Shown here: piece by piece, positions 1-8,633 of the stretch | Layout of the letters: the number at the start of each line of letters is the position of its first letter | How positions within the stretch are numbered: position 1 is the first letter of the stretch | Assembly: GCF_028475105.1 (NCBI RefSeq) | Contig: NZ_CP116936.1 | Span: 1,612,001 to 1,676,000 of the forward strand | Direction: 5' to 3' | DNA: 64,000 nucleotides | Source: Micromonospora sp. LH3U1 | Lineage (GTDB): Bacteria; Actinomycetota; Actinomycetes; Mycobacteriales; Micromonosporaceae | Position numbers and translations under genes: made by a program | The notes under the pieces: generated by a model | The model's input: the letters and a program-made list of their open reading frames with translations, nothing else | What the model was told of the DNA's origin: nothing | The model's database searches: none

Positions 1-3000
1 GGGCGTGCCCCGGCCCCGGGCGCCGTCGGTCGGCTCGGCCAGTGCGCGCAGCCGGTCCACCGCACCGGGCACCGCGAACTGGGCCGCGCCCAGCCCTTCG
101 ACGAAGTAGCCCCGGCGGGCGGTGCCGCGCTCCTCCAGCGCGGACAGCACCGGGTAGACCGCCGAGAACCCGCCGACCACCTGCTCGGCCATCACCGCGC
201 CGCGGGTGACCACGCCGTGCCGCTCCAGCAGCACGTCGGCCAGGGCGGCGGCCCGTCGCGTCGGGTCGACGTCCCGTTCCGGTAGGCGTGACCAGCGGCC
301 GGCGACGGTCGGCGGGCCACCACGGGTGGGCAGCGCGACCCGACCGGGCCGCCGGTAACGGGTGCGCGGCGCGGACGGCCGCGACCGGTGCGCTCCGCCG
401 GCGCCGAGCACAGCGCGCAGCGGGGCGAGGGTGTCGTTGGTGAGATGCCCGGCCCAGACCAGGTCCCAGATCACCCCGGTCAGGGCGGCGTCGTCGGTCG
501 AGCCCACCCGGTCGGCCAGCGGTCGGAAGAACAGCGCCTGCCCGTCGCCGAGCGCGTCCAGCACCGCCTCGTGCAACGGGGTGCGGGTCAGCGCCTCGTC
601 GGGTGGCGGCAGCAGCAGCGGGGCGGCGTCCGCGTACGCCAGGGTGACCCAGCCGTCGCCCCCGGAGATCGCCCCCGATCCCGCCCAGAGCACCTCCCCG
701 CTGGCGCACAGCTCGTCGAGCTGGGCGGGGGAGTAGTCAGCGACCCGACCGGGCAGCACCAACCGCTCCAGGGCGGACGCCGGCACCGTGGCGCCCTGCA
801 ACTGCTCCACCGTCGCGGCCAGCGCCTCCACACCTCGGGCGGACGAGCCGACCTGCTGCCAGCGGGGCAGGAACGTGGCCAGCGCCCGGGGTGGCACCGG
901 CTCGATCTCCCGGCGCAGCGCCGCGAGCGAACGGCGGCGCAGCATCCGCAGCACCTCGGCGTCGCACCACTGAGCGCCGGCCGAGTCCGGGGTGAACTCC
1001 CCGGAGACCACCCGCCCGGTGGCGCCGAGCCGGCGCAGCGCCTGCTCGACGACGAACACGCCGAGCCCGAAGCGGGCCGCGCAGCTGGCAGCGGCGAACG
1101 GCCCGCGGGTGCGCGCGTAGCGGGCCACCAGGTCACCGAGCGGGTCGGCCACCGGGGCGAGGTACGCCTCGGCCACCCCGACCGGCAGCGCCACGCCGAG
1201 GGCGTCCCGCAGTCGTGCGGCGTCCTCGACACCCACCCAGCGCTGCTCGCCGGCGATCCGGACCCGCAGCACCCGACGGGTGGCCTCCAGCTCGGTCAGC
1301 CAGGACTCCGGCACACCCCGCTCGGTCAACTCGGCGTCGCTCAGGTCACCGAGCACCCGCAGCAGCTCGACGACGTCTTCGGCGTCGCGGGGGCGGCGCT
1401 GCTCGGTCAGCCAGCGCAGCTGCCGATCGGTCTCGGCGAGCACGGCAGGGTCGAGCAACTCACGCAGGTCGACCCGGCCGAGCAACTCGCCGAGGAGCGT
1501 GGAATCCAGGGCGAGCGCGGCGGCGCGCCGTTCGGCGAGGGGCGCGTCACCCTCGTAGAGGAACGCGCCGACGTAGCCGAAGAGCAGCGACCGGGCGAAC
1601 GGGGACGGCGCGCTGGTCTCCACCTCGACCAGTCGCACCTTCCGGGTGGCCAGGTCGCGCATCAGCCCGGCCAGCGCCGGCTGGTCGAAGACGTCCTGAA
1701 GGCACTCGCGGGCGGCCTCCAGGGTGACCGGGAAGTCCGCGTACTCGCGGGCGACGTCGAGCAGCTGCGCGGCGCGTTGCCGCTGCTGCCAGAGCGGCTG
1801 CCTGCGGCGCGGGTCGCGGCGGGGCAGCAGCAGTGACCGGGCGGCGCACTCCCGGAAGCGGGCGGCGAAGAGGGCGGAGGTGCCGACCGACTCCTCCACG
1901 AGCTGGGTGATCTCGTCCGGCTCGAAGACCACCACGTCGGCGCCAGGTGGCTCGTCGGCGGTGTCCGGAAGTCGCACCACGATGCCGTCGTCGGAGGGCA
2001 TCACCTGGGCGTCCACCCCGTACCGTTCGGCCAGCCGGCGGGCCACCGCGAGGGCCCACGGCCCGTTGACCCGGGCACCGAGGACACTGTGCACGGCCAG
2101 TCGCCAGTCGCCCAGCTCGTCGCGGAACCGCTCGACCAGGATCGTCCGGTCGTCGGGCAGCGAGCGGGTCGCCTCCCGCTGCTCGCGCAGGTAGGCCATC
2201 AGGTTGCCGGCGGCCCACTCGTCCAGCCCGCCGTCGCGTAGCGCGGCCAGCGCCGCCTCATCGCTCTGCCGCAGCAGGGTGCGCACCCGGGCGCCGATGG
2301 CTCGGCCCAGCTCCACCGGTCGGCCCAGCTGGTCGCCCTTCCAGAACGGCATGCGCGCGGCCTGCCCGGGGGCGGGCGAGACCAGGACCCGGTCGGGGGT
2401 GATCTCCTCGATGCGCCAGGAGGAGGAGCCGAGCAGGAAGACATCGCCGACCCGGGACTCGTAGACCATCTCCTCGTCCAGCTCGCCGACCCGGGCGGCC
2501 CGCTCGGCGCCGGCCAGGAAGACCCCGAACAGGCCCCGGTCGGGGATGGTGCCGCCGCTGGTGACCGCGAGTCGCTGTGCGCCCGGACGGCCGGTGAGCA
2601 GGTCGGTGGCCCGGTCCCAGACCAGTCGGGGACGGAGTTCGGCGAAGGCGGTGGACGGGTAGCGACCGGAGAGCATGTCCAACACGGCGTGCAGCGCGGA
2701 GTCGGGCAGCTCGGCGAAGGGGGCGGCCCGGCGGACCAGAACGGCCAGGTCGCCGAGCGGCCACGGCTCCAGTGCCACCATCGCGACGATCTGCTGGGCC
2801 AGCACGTCCAGTGGATTGCGCGGGTAGTGCAGCTCCTCGATCGCGCCGGCGGTCATCCGCTCGGCGACCACCGCGCAGGAGAGCAGGTCGCCGCGGTGCT
2901 TGGGGAAGACCACCCCACGGGAAACGGCGCCCACCTGGTGCCCGGCCCGGCCGACCCGTTGCAGCCCGGAGGCCACGCTCGGCGGGGCCTCGATCTGCAC

Positions 3001-4278
3001 CACGAGGTCGACCGCGCCCATGTCGATGCCGAGCTCCAGGCTGGAGGTGGCCACCACCGCCGGGAGCTGGCCGGACTTGAGCGCCTCCTCGATGTGCTTG
3101 CGCTCCTCCCGGGAGACGCTGCCGTGGTGGGCGCGGGCGATCACGGGTGCCGCGCCGGTGGCCGCACCGGACTGGGCCATCACCTCCGCCGGTGGCCGGC
3201 TGCGCAACGGGCCGGCGGGGCCACCCCAGCGCTGCGCGTCGCCTGCCGGGCCGTCGCCCGCCGGGCCGTCGCCCGCCGACAACCCCTCCGGTACGCCGAC
3301 CAGGCCCTCGCCCGACGCGGCGGCCACCTCTTCGGCTGCCAGTTCGTTGAGCCGGGCGCAGAGGCGCTCGGCGCTGCGGCGGGAGTTGGTGAAGACGATG
3401 GTCGAGCGGTGCTGCCCGATGAGCGTGAAGACGCGCTCCTCCACGGCCGGCCAGATCGAGGCGCGGCGTGGCCCGGGGCCGCCGAGGTCGTCCTCCGGTG
3501 GCTGCTCCTGCTCGTCCAGGCGGGTCATGTCCTCCACCGGGACCTGCACGCTGACCTCGATGGTCTTCGAGGTGGCCGGCTGCACGACGTCGACCGGACG
3601 GGCGCCGCCGAGGAACTGCGCGCAGGCGTCGATCGGCCGGACGGTGGCGGAGAGGCCGATGCGCTGCGCCGGGGCGGGCAGCAGCTCGTCGAGACGTTCG
3701 AGGGAGAGGGCGAGGTGGGCGCCGCGTTTGCTGCCGGCCACCGCGTGCACCTCGTCGACGATCACCGTCTGGATGCCGCGCAGCGAGTCGCGAGCCGCGG
3801 ACGTGAGCAGCAGGAACAGCGACTCGGGCGTGGTGATGAGGATGTCCGGTGGGGTGCGGGCGAAGGCTCGTCGCTCGTCGGCTGGTGTGTCGCCGGTGCG
3901 CATGCCGACGGTGATGTCGGGCGGTGCGACGCCCAGCCGGGTCGCCGCCTGCCGGATGCCGGCCAGCGGGGCGCGCAGGTTGCGCTCCACGTCGACGGCG
4001 AGGGCCTTGAGGGGGCTGACGTAGAGCACCCGGCACCGCTGGCGGGCCTCGGCCGGTGCGGGCTCGCGGGACAGCCGGTCCAGTGACCAGAGGAAGGCCG
4101 CGAGCGTCTTGCCGGAGCCGGTGGGCGCCACGACGAGGGCGTTGCGCCCGGCCGCGACCGATCGCCAAGCGCCGGTCTGTGCGGCGGTGGGCGCGGCGAA
4201 GGCGGCGTCGAACCAGGCGCGGGTGGCCGGACCGAACCCGGCGAGCACCGCGCCGGCGTCTGCGTCTGCCCCGGTCAC
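1..4278 (-). CDS. lhr: Lhr-family ATP-dependent helicase (3' end outside window)
   Basis: Large superfamily 2 DNA helicase of the Lhr (long helicase-related) type, known in actinobacteria as a DNA-repair 3'-5' translocase. In the window 1426 codons are open from a GTG at 4278 down to base 1, so only the C-terminal end is missing; Lhr proteins are usually about 1500 residues. Visible motifs are Walker A APTGSGKT at residues 51-58, the DEVH box in IVDEVHA near residue 174, FTNSRRSAERL (motif IV region), SLELGIDMG and QRVGRAGHQ (motifs V and VI). The start is supported by GGAGGAG at 4291-4297. An upstream ATG four codons earlier runs straight into TGA. No partner gene is visible. Confident family call; substrate not inferable. 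Confidence 0.93.
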   Translation of the reverse strand, partial: MTGADADAGAVLAGFGPATRAWFDAAFAAPTAAQTGAWRSVAAGRNALVVAPTGSGKTLAAFLWSLDRLSREPAPAEARQRCRVLYVSPLKALAVDVERNLRAPLAGIRQAATRLGVAPPDITVGMRTGDTPADERRAFARTPPDILITTPESLFLLLTSAARDSLRGIQTVIVDEVHAVAGSKRGAHLALSLERLDELLPAPAQRIGLSATVRPIDACAQFLGGARPVDVVQPATSKTIEVSVQVPVEDMTRLDEQEQPPEDDLGGPGPRRASIWPAVEERVFTLIGQHRSTIVFTNSRRSAERLCARLNELAAEEVAAASGEGLVGVPEGLSAGDGPAGDGPAGDAQRWGGPAGPLRSRPPAEVMAQSGAATGAAPVIARAHHGSVSREERKHIEEALKSGQLPAVVATSSLELGIDMGAVDLVVQIEAPPSVASGLQRVGRAGHQVGAVSRGVVFPKHRGDLLSCAVVAERMTAGAIEELHYPRNPLDVLAQQIVAMVALEPWPLGDLAVLVRRAAPFAELPDSALHAVLDMLSGRYPSTAFAELRPRLVWDRATDLLTGRPGAQRLAVTSGGTIPDRGLFGVFLAGAERAARVGELDEEMVYESRVGDVFLLGSSSWRIEEITPDRVLVSPAPGQAARMPFWKGDQLGRPVELGRAIGARVRTLLRQSDEAALAALRDGGLDEWAAGNLMAYLREQREATRSLPDDRTILVERFRDELGDWRLAVHSVLGARVNGPWALAVARRLAERYGVDAQVMPSDDGIVVRLPDTADEPPGADVVVFEPDEITQLVEESVGTSALFAARFRECAARSLLLPRRDPRRRQPLWQQRQRAAQLLDVAREYADFPVTLEAARECLQDVFDQPALAGLMRDLATRKVRLVEVETSAPSPFARSLLFGYVGAFLYEGDAPLAERRAAALALDSTLLGELLGRVDLRELLDPAVLAETDRQLRWLTEQRRPRDAEDVVELLRVLGDLSDAELTERGVPESWLTELEATRRVLRVRIAGEQRWVGVEDAARLRDALGVALPVGVAEAYLAPVADPLGDLVARYARTRGPFAAASCAARFGLGVFVVEQALRRLGATGRVVSGEFTPDSAGAQWCDAEVLRMLRRRSLAALRREIEPVPPRALATFLPRWQQVGSSARGVEALAATVEQLQGATVPASALERLVLPGRVADYSPAQLDELCASGEVLWAGSGAISGGDGWVTLAYADAAPLLLPPPDEALTRTPLHEAVLDALGDGQALFFRPLADRVGSTDDAALTGVIWDLVWAGHLTNDTLAPLRAVLGAGGAHRSRPSAPRTRYRRPGRVALPTRGGPPTVAGRWSRLPERDVDPTRRAAALADVLLERHGVVTRGAVMAEQVVGGFSAVYPVLSALEERGTARRGYFVEGLGAAQFAVPGAVDRLRALAEPTDGARGRGTP

Positions 4279-4374
4279 CGGTCCATCGTGCTCCTCCGGT
4301 ACGACAACCACGGCCGACCTCGCGACGGAATGTGCCGGACCAACGGCAAAAAACACGGAACGCGTGCTTAATAC

Positions 4375-4391
4375 GTTAAGTCTCACTTAAC
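4375..4391. promoter_or_regulatory. AT-rich palindrome, candidate operator
   Basis: Perfect 6-bp inverted repeat GTTAAG-TCTCA-CTTAAC inside an unusually AT-rich island (about 4340-4430) between lhr (-) and the small + gene. A third half-site, CTTAA, lies at 4367-4371. Its form and position in a divergent promoter region suggest a regulator binding site. The regulator is unknown. Confidence 0.4.
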
Positions 4392-4454
4392 TGCTTGCTT
4401 CCAAGGAGCAACATAAAGTAACTTCACCCGCAACGCGAACCGGGGTGGGGTGAT

Positions 4455-4844
4455 GTGATGGCCGGCGAGCAGCGCAACGTCGCACCCGGCACCGACGTGC
4501 TGATTCGCAAGGTCGACGGCCACCTGGCCGCGCTGCGCGGCGGCCTGCACGGCCCCGAGCTCGAGCTTGCCGAACGCCTCGCCCGCTGCCTGCGGGAGCT
4601 GGTCCTCTGCACCGCCCAGGCCAGCGCCGCCGATCGGGGTCAGGTCCGTGTCGCCGTCCACTACTTCGTGCTGCGCCGGGAGAGCCGCGGTCGGTTGCTG
4701 TCGGTGCGGTCGCTGGCCGCCGCGGAGCGGGTGGTCGACCGGGTCGCACGCCAGCTCGGCCGCCCCGACCTGCTGAGCGAGCTGTGCCGCGACCGCCCCA
4801 CGCCCGACGACGCGCTGCCCCTCGGCGACGCCCTGCTGCGCTGA
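4455..4844 (+). CDS. Small conserved-type protein of unknown function
   Basis: 129-residue soluble protein. Starts are possible at GTG 4455 or the adjacent in-frame ATG 4458, both behind a G-rich Shine-Dalgarno-like run (GGGGTGGGG). It is Ala/Leu/Arg-rich and probably all-helical, with no membrane segment, signal peptide or recognisable motif. It sits alone between lhr (divergent) and the mrp operon (same strand, 183 bp downstream), so it could share regulation with mrp, but nothing shows this. The codon pattern is typical of the window, so I take it as real. An overlapping reverse-strand frame over the same bases looks like a shadow. Function not recognised. Confidence 0.65.
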   Translation: MMAGEQRNVAPGTDVLIRKVDGHLAALRGGLHGPELELAERLARCLRELVLCTAQASAADRGQVRVAVHYFVLRRESRGRLLSVRSLAAAERVVDRVARQLGRPDLLSELCRDRPTPDDALPLGDALLR

Positions 4845-5027
4845 CCACGACGGTGCCGCGCGGTGCCCCCCGGTAGTCGGTCCTTCAGCGGCCATGGGCC
4901 GGGACGTCGCCGTCGACTATGGGACGAATTCCGGCAAAACCGCCCGAAGGGCGACGAACTGGCGTCTGATCGCTGCTAGGCGCCGCCACCGCTGCACGGG
5001 CGTCGGCCACCTCGATCGGGAGCCCGG

Positions 5028-7862
5028 GTGCTGGTACTGCTCATCCTCCACCTCGTGGCGGCCCTCGCTGCGCCCCTGCTCGTCAAATGGTGGGGTCCGC
5101 GCGCGTGCTACCCGCTGGCGCTGGCGCCGGCCGCCGCGTTCTGCTGGGCGGTGGCGCACACCCCGGCCGTCGGCGACGGCGGGGCGGTGGTCGAGACGTA
5201 CTCGTGGATCGAGCAACTGGGCCTCGACATCGCGTTCCGGCTCACCACGCTGTCCTGGCTGATGACGCTGCTGATCGGCGGCATCGGCGCGCTGGTGCTG
5301 GTCTACAGCGCCCGCTACTTCAGCGCCGGCTCGACGGGGCTGGCGCAGTTCGCCGCGGTCCTGGTCGCCTTCGCCGGCGCGATGCTCGTCCTGGTCTTCG
5401 CCGACGACCTGCTGCTGCTCTACGTCGGCTGGGAGCTGACCACGGTCTTCTCGTACCTGCTGATCGGGCACAGCAGCGAACGGCGTTCCAGCCGGTGGGC
5501 GGCGGCGCAGGCGCTGACCGTCACCACGCTGGGCGGGCTCGCCATGCTGGTCGGGTTCATCATGCTGGGCGAGCACGCCGGCACCTACCGCTGGTCGGAG
5601 ATCGCCGACCAGCCACTGCCCGGCGGCGGATACCTGGTGGCCGCCGTGCTGCTGATCCTGGCCGGCGCGTTGTCCAAGTCGGCGGTGCTGCCGTTCAACT
5701 CCTGGCTACCGGTCGCGATGGCGGCACCCACGCCGGTCAGCGCGTACCTGCACGCCGCCGCCATGGTCAAGGCCGGCGTCTACCTGGTCGGGCTGCTCGC
5801 GCCGGCGCTCGCCACGGTCGGCCCGTGGCGACCGGTGGTGCAGGTCGCCGGCGTGGCCACCATGCTGCTCGGCGGCTGGGCCGCGCTGCGGCAGACCGAC
5901 CTGAAGCTGCTGCTGGCGTACGGGACGGTCAGTCAGCTCGGCCTGCTGATCGCGGTGACCGGGTCGGGCACCCCGGACGCCGCCCTGGCCGGCACCGCGA
6001 TGCTGCTGGCACACGCCCTGTTCAAGGCGGCGTTGTTCCTGGTCGTCGGCATCATCGATCATGGTGCCGGCACCCGTGACCTGCGCGAGCTGTCCGGGCT
6101 GCGGCACTGGTCCCGGCCGCTGTTCGTGCTCGCGGTGCTGGCCGCGGCGTCGATGGCCGGTGTGCCGCCACTGGTCGGCTTCGTGGCCAAGGAGGCGGTG
6201 TTCGAGGCGTTCACCGACCAGCCGTTGCTCCTCACCGGTCTGGTCGTCGGGACAGTGCTCACCGTCGCGTACAGCGCCCGCTTCCTCTGGGGCGCATTCG
6301 CTGACCGGCCGGGCGTGGAACCGGTCCAGCCGGGCCGGATCGCCGCGTCGCTGCTGGTCCCGCCGGTGGTGCTCGTCGGGGTCAGCCTGCTCGCCGGCCT
6401 GGCCGCGAGCGTGCTGGACGGCCTGCTGCGCCCGTACGCCGATCTGCTCGGCGGGGTCGACGCGCACCTGGCGCTCTGGTCCGGACCGACCCCGGCGCTC
6501 GGCCTGTCCGCGGTGGCGCTCGCTGGCGGCGGCCTGCTCTTCGCCGTGCGCGGGCCGCTCGCCCCGGTGCTGGCCCGGCTGCGTTCGCCGGTGAGCGGCA
6601 ACCAGGGATACGAGTGGGTCGTGGGCCGGTTCGACCGGCTGGCCATCGAGGTCACCGGAGCGACTCAGCGCGGCTCCCTGCCGCAGTATCTGGGCATCAT
6701 CCTGGTCGTCCTGGTGCTGGTGCCCGGTGCGGCGATGCTCTCCGCCAGCCCGTGGCAGGCTCGGATCCGGCTCTGGGACAGCCTGCCGCAACCGGTGATC
6801 GTGTTGATCATCGCGGTGGCCGCGGTGCTGGCGGTCGGCGCCCGCCGTCGCCTGACCGCGATGCTGCTGGTGGGGATGACCGGTTACGGCACCGCGATGC
6901 TGTTCGTCCTGCATGGAGCACCGGACCTGGCGCTCACCCAGTTCCTGGTGGAGACCGCGACGATCGCGGTCTTCGTGCTGGTGCTGCGTCGCCTGCCGGA
7001 GCGGTTCTCGGCCCGGCCGCTGCGGCGCACCCGGTGGGTCCGTCGGGCGATCGGGGTGGCGGTGGGTGCCGTGGCGGCCGGTCTGGCCCTCGTGGCGGCC
7101 GGCGCCCGGCGGGCACCGGACGTCTCCGCCGCCTTCCCGGACCTGGCGGTGATCCATGGGTACGGCCGCAACGTGGTCAACGTGACCCTGGTCGACATCC
7201 GGGCCTGGGACACGATGGGCGAGCTGTCGGTGCTGGTGGTGGCCGCGACCGGGGTGGCCAGCCTGATCTTCGAGCAGTCCCGTACGGGGCCGCGACCGCG
7301 CCGGCCGGAGTCGGACCGGCGGGTGAACCGACCCGGTCGGCCGGTGTGGCTGCGTGGCGGCCCCACCCTGTACGAGGAGCGCCGCTCGATCGTGCTGGAG
7401 GTGGTCACCCGGCTGATCTTCCACACCGTCGTGCTGTTCTCCCTGTTCCTGCTCTTCTCGGGGCACAACGCGCCGGGCGGTGGCTTCTCCGGCGGTCTGG
7501 TGGCGGGTCTCGCCCTGGTGGTCCGCTACCTGGCCGGCGGCCGGTACGAGCTGACCGAGGCGGCGCCGATCGGCGCCGGGCTGATCCTCGGCGCCGGGCT
7601 GGCCGTGTCGGTGGGCAGCGGCTTGGTGGCGCTGCTGGTCGGTGGAGCGGTGCTGGAGAGCGCCAAGGTCGACCATCCCCTGCCGCTGATCGGCGACGTC
7701 CACCTGGTCACGTCGCTCTTCTTCGACATCGGTGTGTACCTGGTCGTGATCGGGCTGGTGCTGGACATCCTGCGCAGCCTCGGGGCCGAGGTCGACCGGC
7801 ACATCGAGGCCACCGGAACGGGCACGGGTGGCCTGGCCGTCAACAAGGGGGAGCGGCCGTGA
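5028..7862 (+). CDS. mrpA: Mrp Na+(K+)/H+ antiporter, fused subunits A and B
   Basis: Main subunit of the multi-subunit Mrp cation/proton antiporter, related to the NuoL/NuoM proton channels of complex I. 944 residues of nearly continuous membrane helices. Residues 1 to about 770 form the MrpA part (core with ADDLLLLYVGWELTTVFSYLLIG, then KSAVLPFNSWLPVAM). The last ~150 residues (from about 785, with GHNAPGGGFSGGLVAGLAL) match MrpB, so A and B are one polypeptide and no separate mrpB exists. Start is GTG 5028 behind GGGAG at 5018-5022. The TGA at 7860-7862 overlaps the GTG of the first unit of the 59-bp array. Likely role: Na+/K+ extrusion and pH homeostasis. First gene of mrpAB-C-D-E-F-G. 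Confidence 0.93.
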   Translation: MLVLLILHLVAALAAPLLVKWWGPRACYPLALAPAAAFCWAVAHTPAVGDGGAVVETYSWIEQLGLDIAFRLTTLSWLMTLLIGGIGALVLVYSARYFSAGSTGLAQFAAVLVAFAGAMLVLVFADDLLLLYVGWELTTVFSYLLIGHSSERRSSRWAAAQALTVTTLGGLAMLVGFIMLGEHAGTYRWSEIADQPLPGGGYLVAAVLLILAGALSKSAVLPFNSWLPVAMAAPTPVSAYLHAAAMVKAGVYLVGLLAPALATVGPWRPVVQVAGVATMLLGGWAALRQTDLKLLLAYGTVSQLGLLIAVTGSGTPDAALAGTAMLLAHALFKAALFLVVGIIDHGAGTRDLRELSGLRHWSRPLFVLAVLAAASMAGVPPLVGFVAKEAVFEAFTDQPLLLTGLVVGTVLTVAYSARFLWGAFADRPGVEPVQPGRIAASLLVPPVVLVGVSLLAGLAASVLDGLLRPYADLLGGVDAHLALWSGPTPALGLSAVALAGGGLLFAVRGPLAPVLARLRSPVSGNQGYEWVVGRFDRLAIEVTGATQRGSLPQYLGIILVVLVLVPGAAMLSASPWQARIRLWDSLPQPVIVLIIAVAAVLAVGARRRLTAMLLVGMTGYGTAMLFVLHGAPDLALTQFLVETATIAVFVLVLRRLPERFSARPLRRTRWVRRAIGVAVGAVAAGLALVAAGARRAPDVSAAFPDLAVIHGYGRNVVNVTLVDIRAWDTMGELSVLVVAATGVASLIFEQSRTGPRPRRPESDRRVNRPGRPVWLRGGPTLYEERRSIVLEVVTRLIFHTVVLFSLFLLFSGHNAPGGGFSGGLVAGLALVVRYLAGGRYELTEAAPIGAGLILGAGLAVSVGSGLVALLVGGAVLESAKVDHPLPLIGDVHLVTSLFFDIGVYLVVIGLVLDILRSLGAEVDRHIEATGTGTGGLAVNKGERP

Positions 7863-8153
7863 GCGCGAGGAGTGAGCCGGGTTTGCGAGCCCCGCAGTCG
7901 CGAACAGAGGTGGCACGGTGAGCGCGAGGAGTGAGCCGGGTTTGCGAGCCCCGCAGTCGCGAACAGAGGTGGCACGGTGAGCGCGAGGAGTGAGCCGGGT
8001 TTGCGAGCCCCGCAGTCGCGAACAGAGGTGGCACGGTGAGCGCGAGGAGTGAGCCGGGTTTGCGAGCCCCGCAGTCGCGAACAGAGGTGGCACGGTGAGC
8101 GCGAGGAGTGAGCCGGGTTTGCGAGCCCCGCAGTCGCGAACAGAGGTGGCACG
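7859..8153 (+). repeat. Five perfect 59-bp tandem repeats forming coupled mini-cistrons
   Basis: Units start at 7859, 7918, 7977, 8036 and 8095; the five copies are identical. Each begins with GTG and encodes the same 20-residue peptide MSARSEPGLRAPQSRTEVAR followed by TGA. Each stop overlaps the next unit's start as GTGA, so 63 nt minus a 4-nt overlap gives the 59-nt period. The first GTG overlaps the mrpA stop and the last TGA (8155-8157) overlaps the mrpC GTG at 8154. Each unit carries its own Shine-Dalgarno-like AGAGGTGG just before the next start. Arms TTTGCGA and TCGCGAA inside each unit could pair into a 7-bp stem with one G-U. The array therefore relays coupled translation from mrpA to mrpC. 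Whether the peptides accumulate is unknown. Confidence 0.95.
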
Positions 8154-8633
8154 GTGACGGCGGGCGGCGCTGGACCGACGTTGGTGCTGGTGCTGGCCGT
8201 CGCGGTGCTTGTCGGTTGCGGGGTGATCCTGTTGTTGGAGCGCAGCCTGACCCGGATCCTGCTCGGTGTGATCATGCTTGGCAACGGGGTCAACCTGCTG
8301 GTCCTGCTGGGCGGGCGGTCCGGTGGGGCGCCGATTGTCGGCACCGGCCCGGTGGAGCAGATGAGCGACCCGCTGCCGCAGGCGATGGTGTTGACCGCCA
8401 TCGTGATCACGTTCGGGTTCACCGCGTTCCTGCTCGCTGTGGCGTACCGCAGTTGGTATCTCAGCGGCGACGACGAGGTGCCCGACGACCTGGAAGACCA
8501 GCAGATCATCCGCCGGGCCTTGCGTAACGAGGTGGGCGCCGTCGACCACGGTGGGGAGGGCCCGGACGACGACCCGGAGCAGGTCGATCCTGAGCCCGCC
8601 CGCCGTCGACTACGACGCGGGGACGAGGCGTGA
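8154..8633 (+). CDS. mrpC: Mrp antiporter subunit C
   Basis: 159-residue NuoK-like membrane subunit. Three helices are clear: residues about 8-28, 32-52 (ILLGVIMLGNGVNLLVLLGG) and 75-100 (PQAMVLTAIVITFGFTAFLL, the family hallmark). A charged Asp/Glu/Arg-rich tail of about 55 residues follows, longer than in many MrpC proteins. Start GTG 8154 is fixed by the GTGA overlap with the last 59-bp repeat unit, whose AGAGGTGG serves as ribosome site. The stop overlaps the mrpD start (TGATG). It is an essential small subunit of the membrane complex next to MrpA and MrpD. Confidence 0.92.
   Translation: MTAGGAGPTLVLVLAVAVLVGCGVILLLERSLTRILLGVIMLGNGVNLLVLLGGRSGGAPIVGTGPVEQMSDPLPQAMVLTAIVITFGFTAFLLAVAYRSWYLSGDDEVPDDLEDQQIIRRALRNEVGAVDHGGEGPDDDPEQVDPEPARRRLRRGDEA

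Noticed and set aside
2258..4168. Long minus-strand ORF of 636 codons inside lhr
   Set aside because: Arg/Gly/Pro-rich shadow frame; the helicase motifs are in a different frame of the same strand.
4383..4895. 170-codon minus-strand ORF
   Set aside because: Overlaps the AT-rich promoter island and the + strand gene; codon pattern is that of an antisense frame.
7859..8153. CRISPR-like array
   Set aside because: Units are directly adjacent with no variable spacers, and each is an ORF.
5706..8549. 947-codon minus-strand ORF opposite mrp
   Set aside because: His/Gln/Arg-rich antisense of membrane genes, with repeated text from the 59-bp array; no ribosome site or homology.
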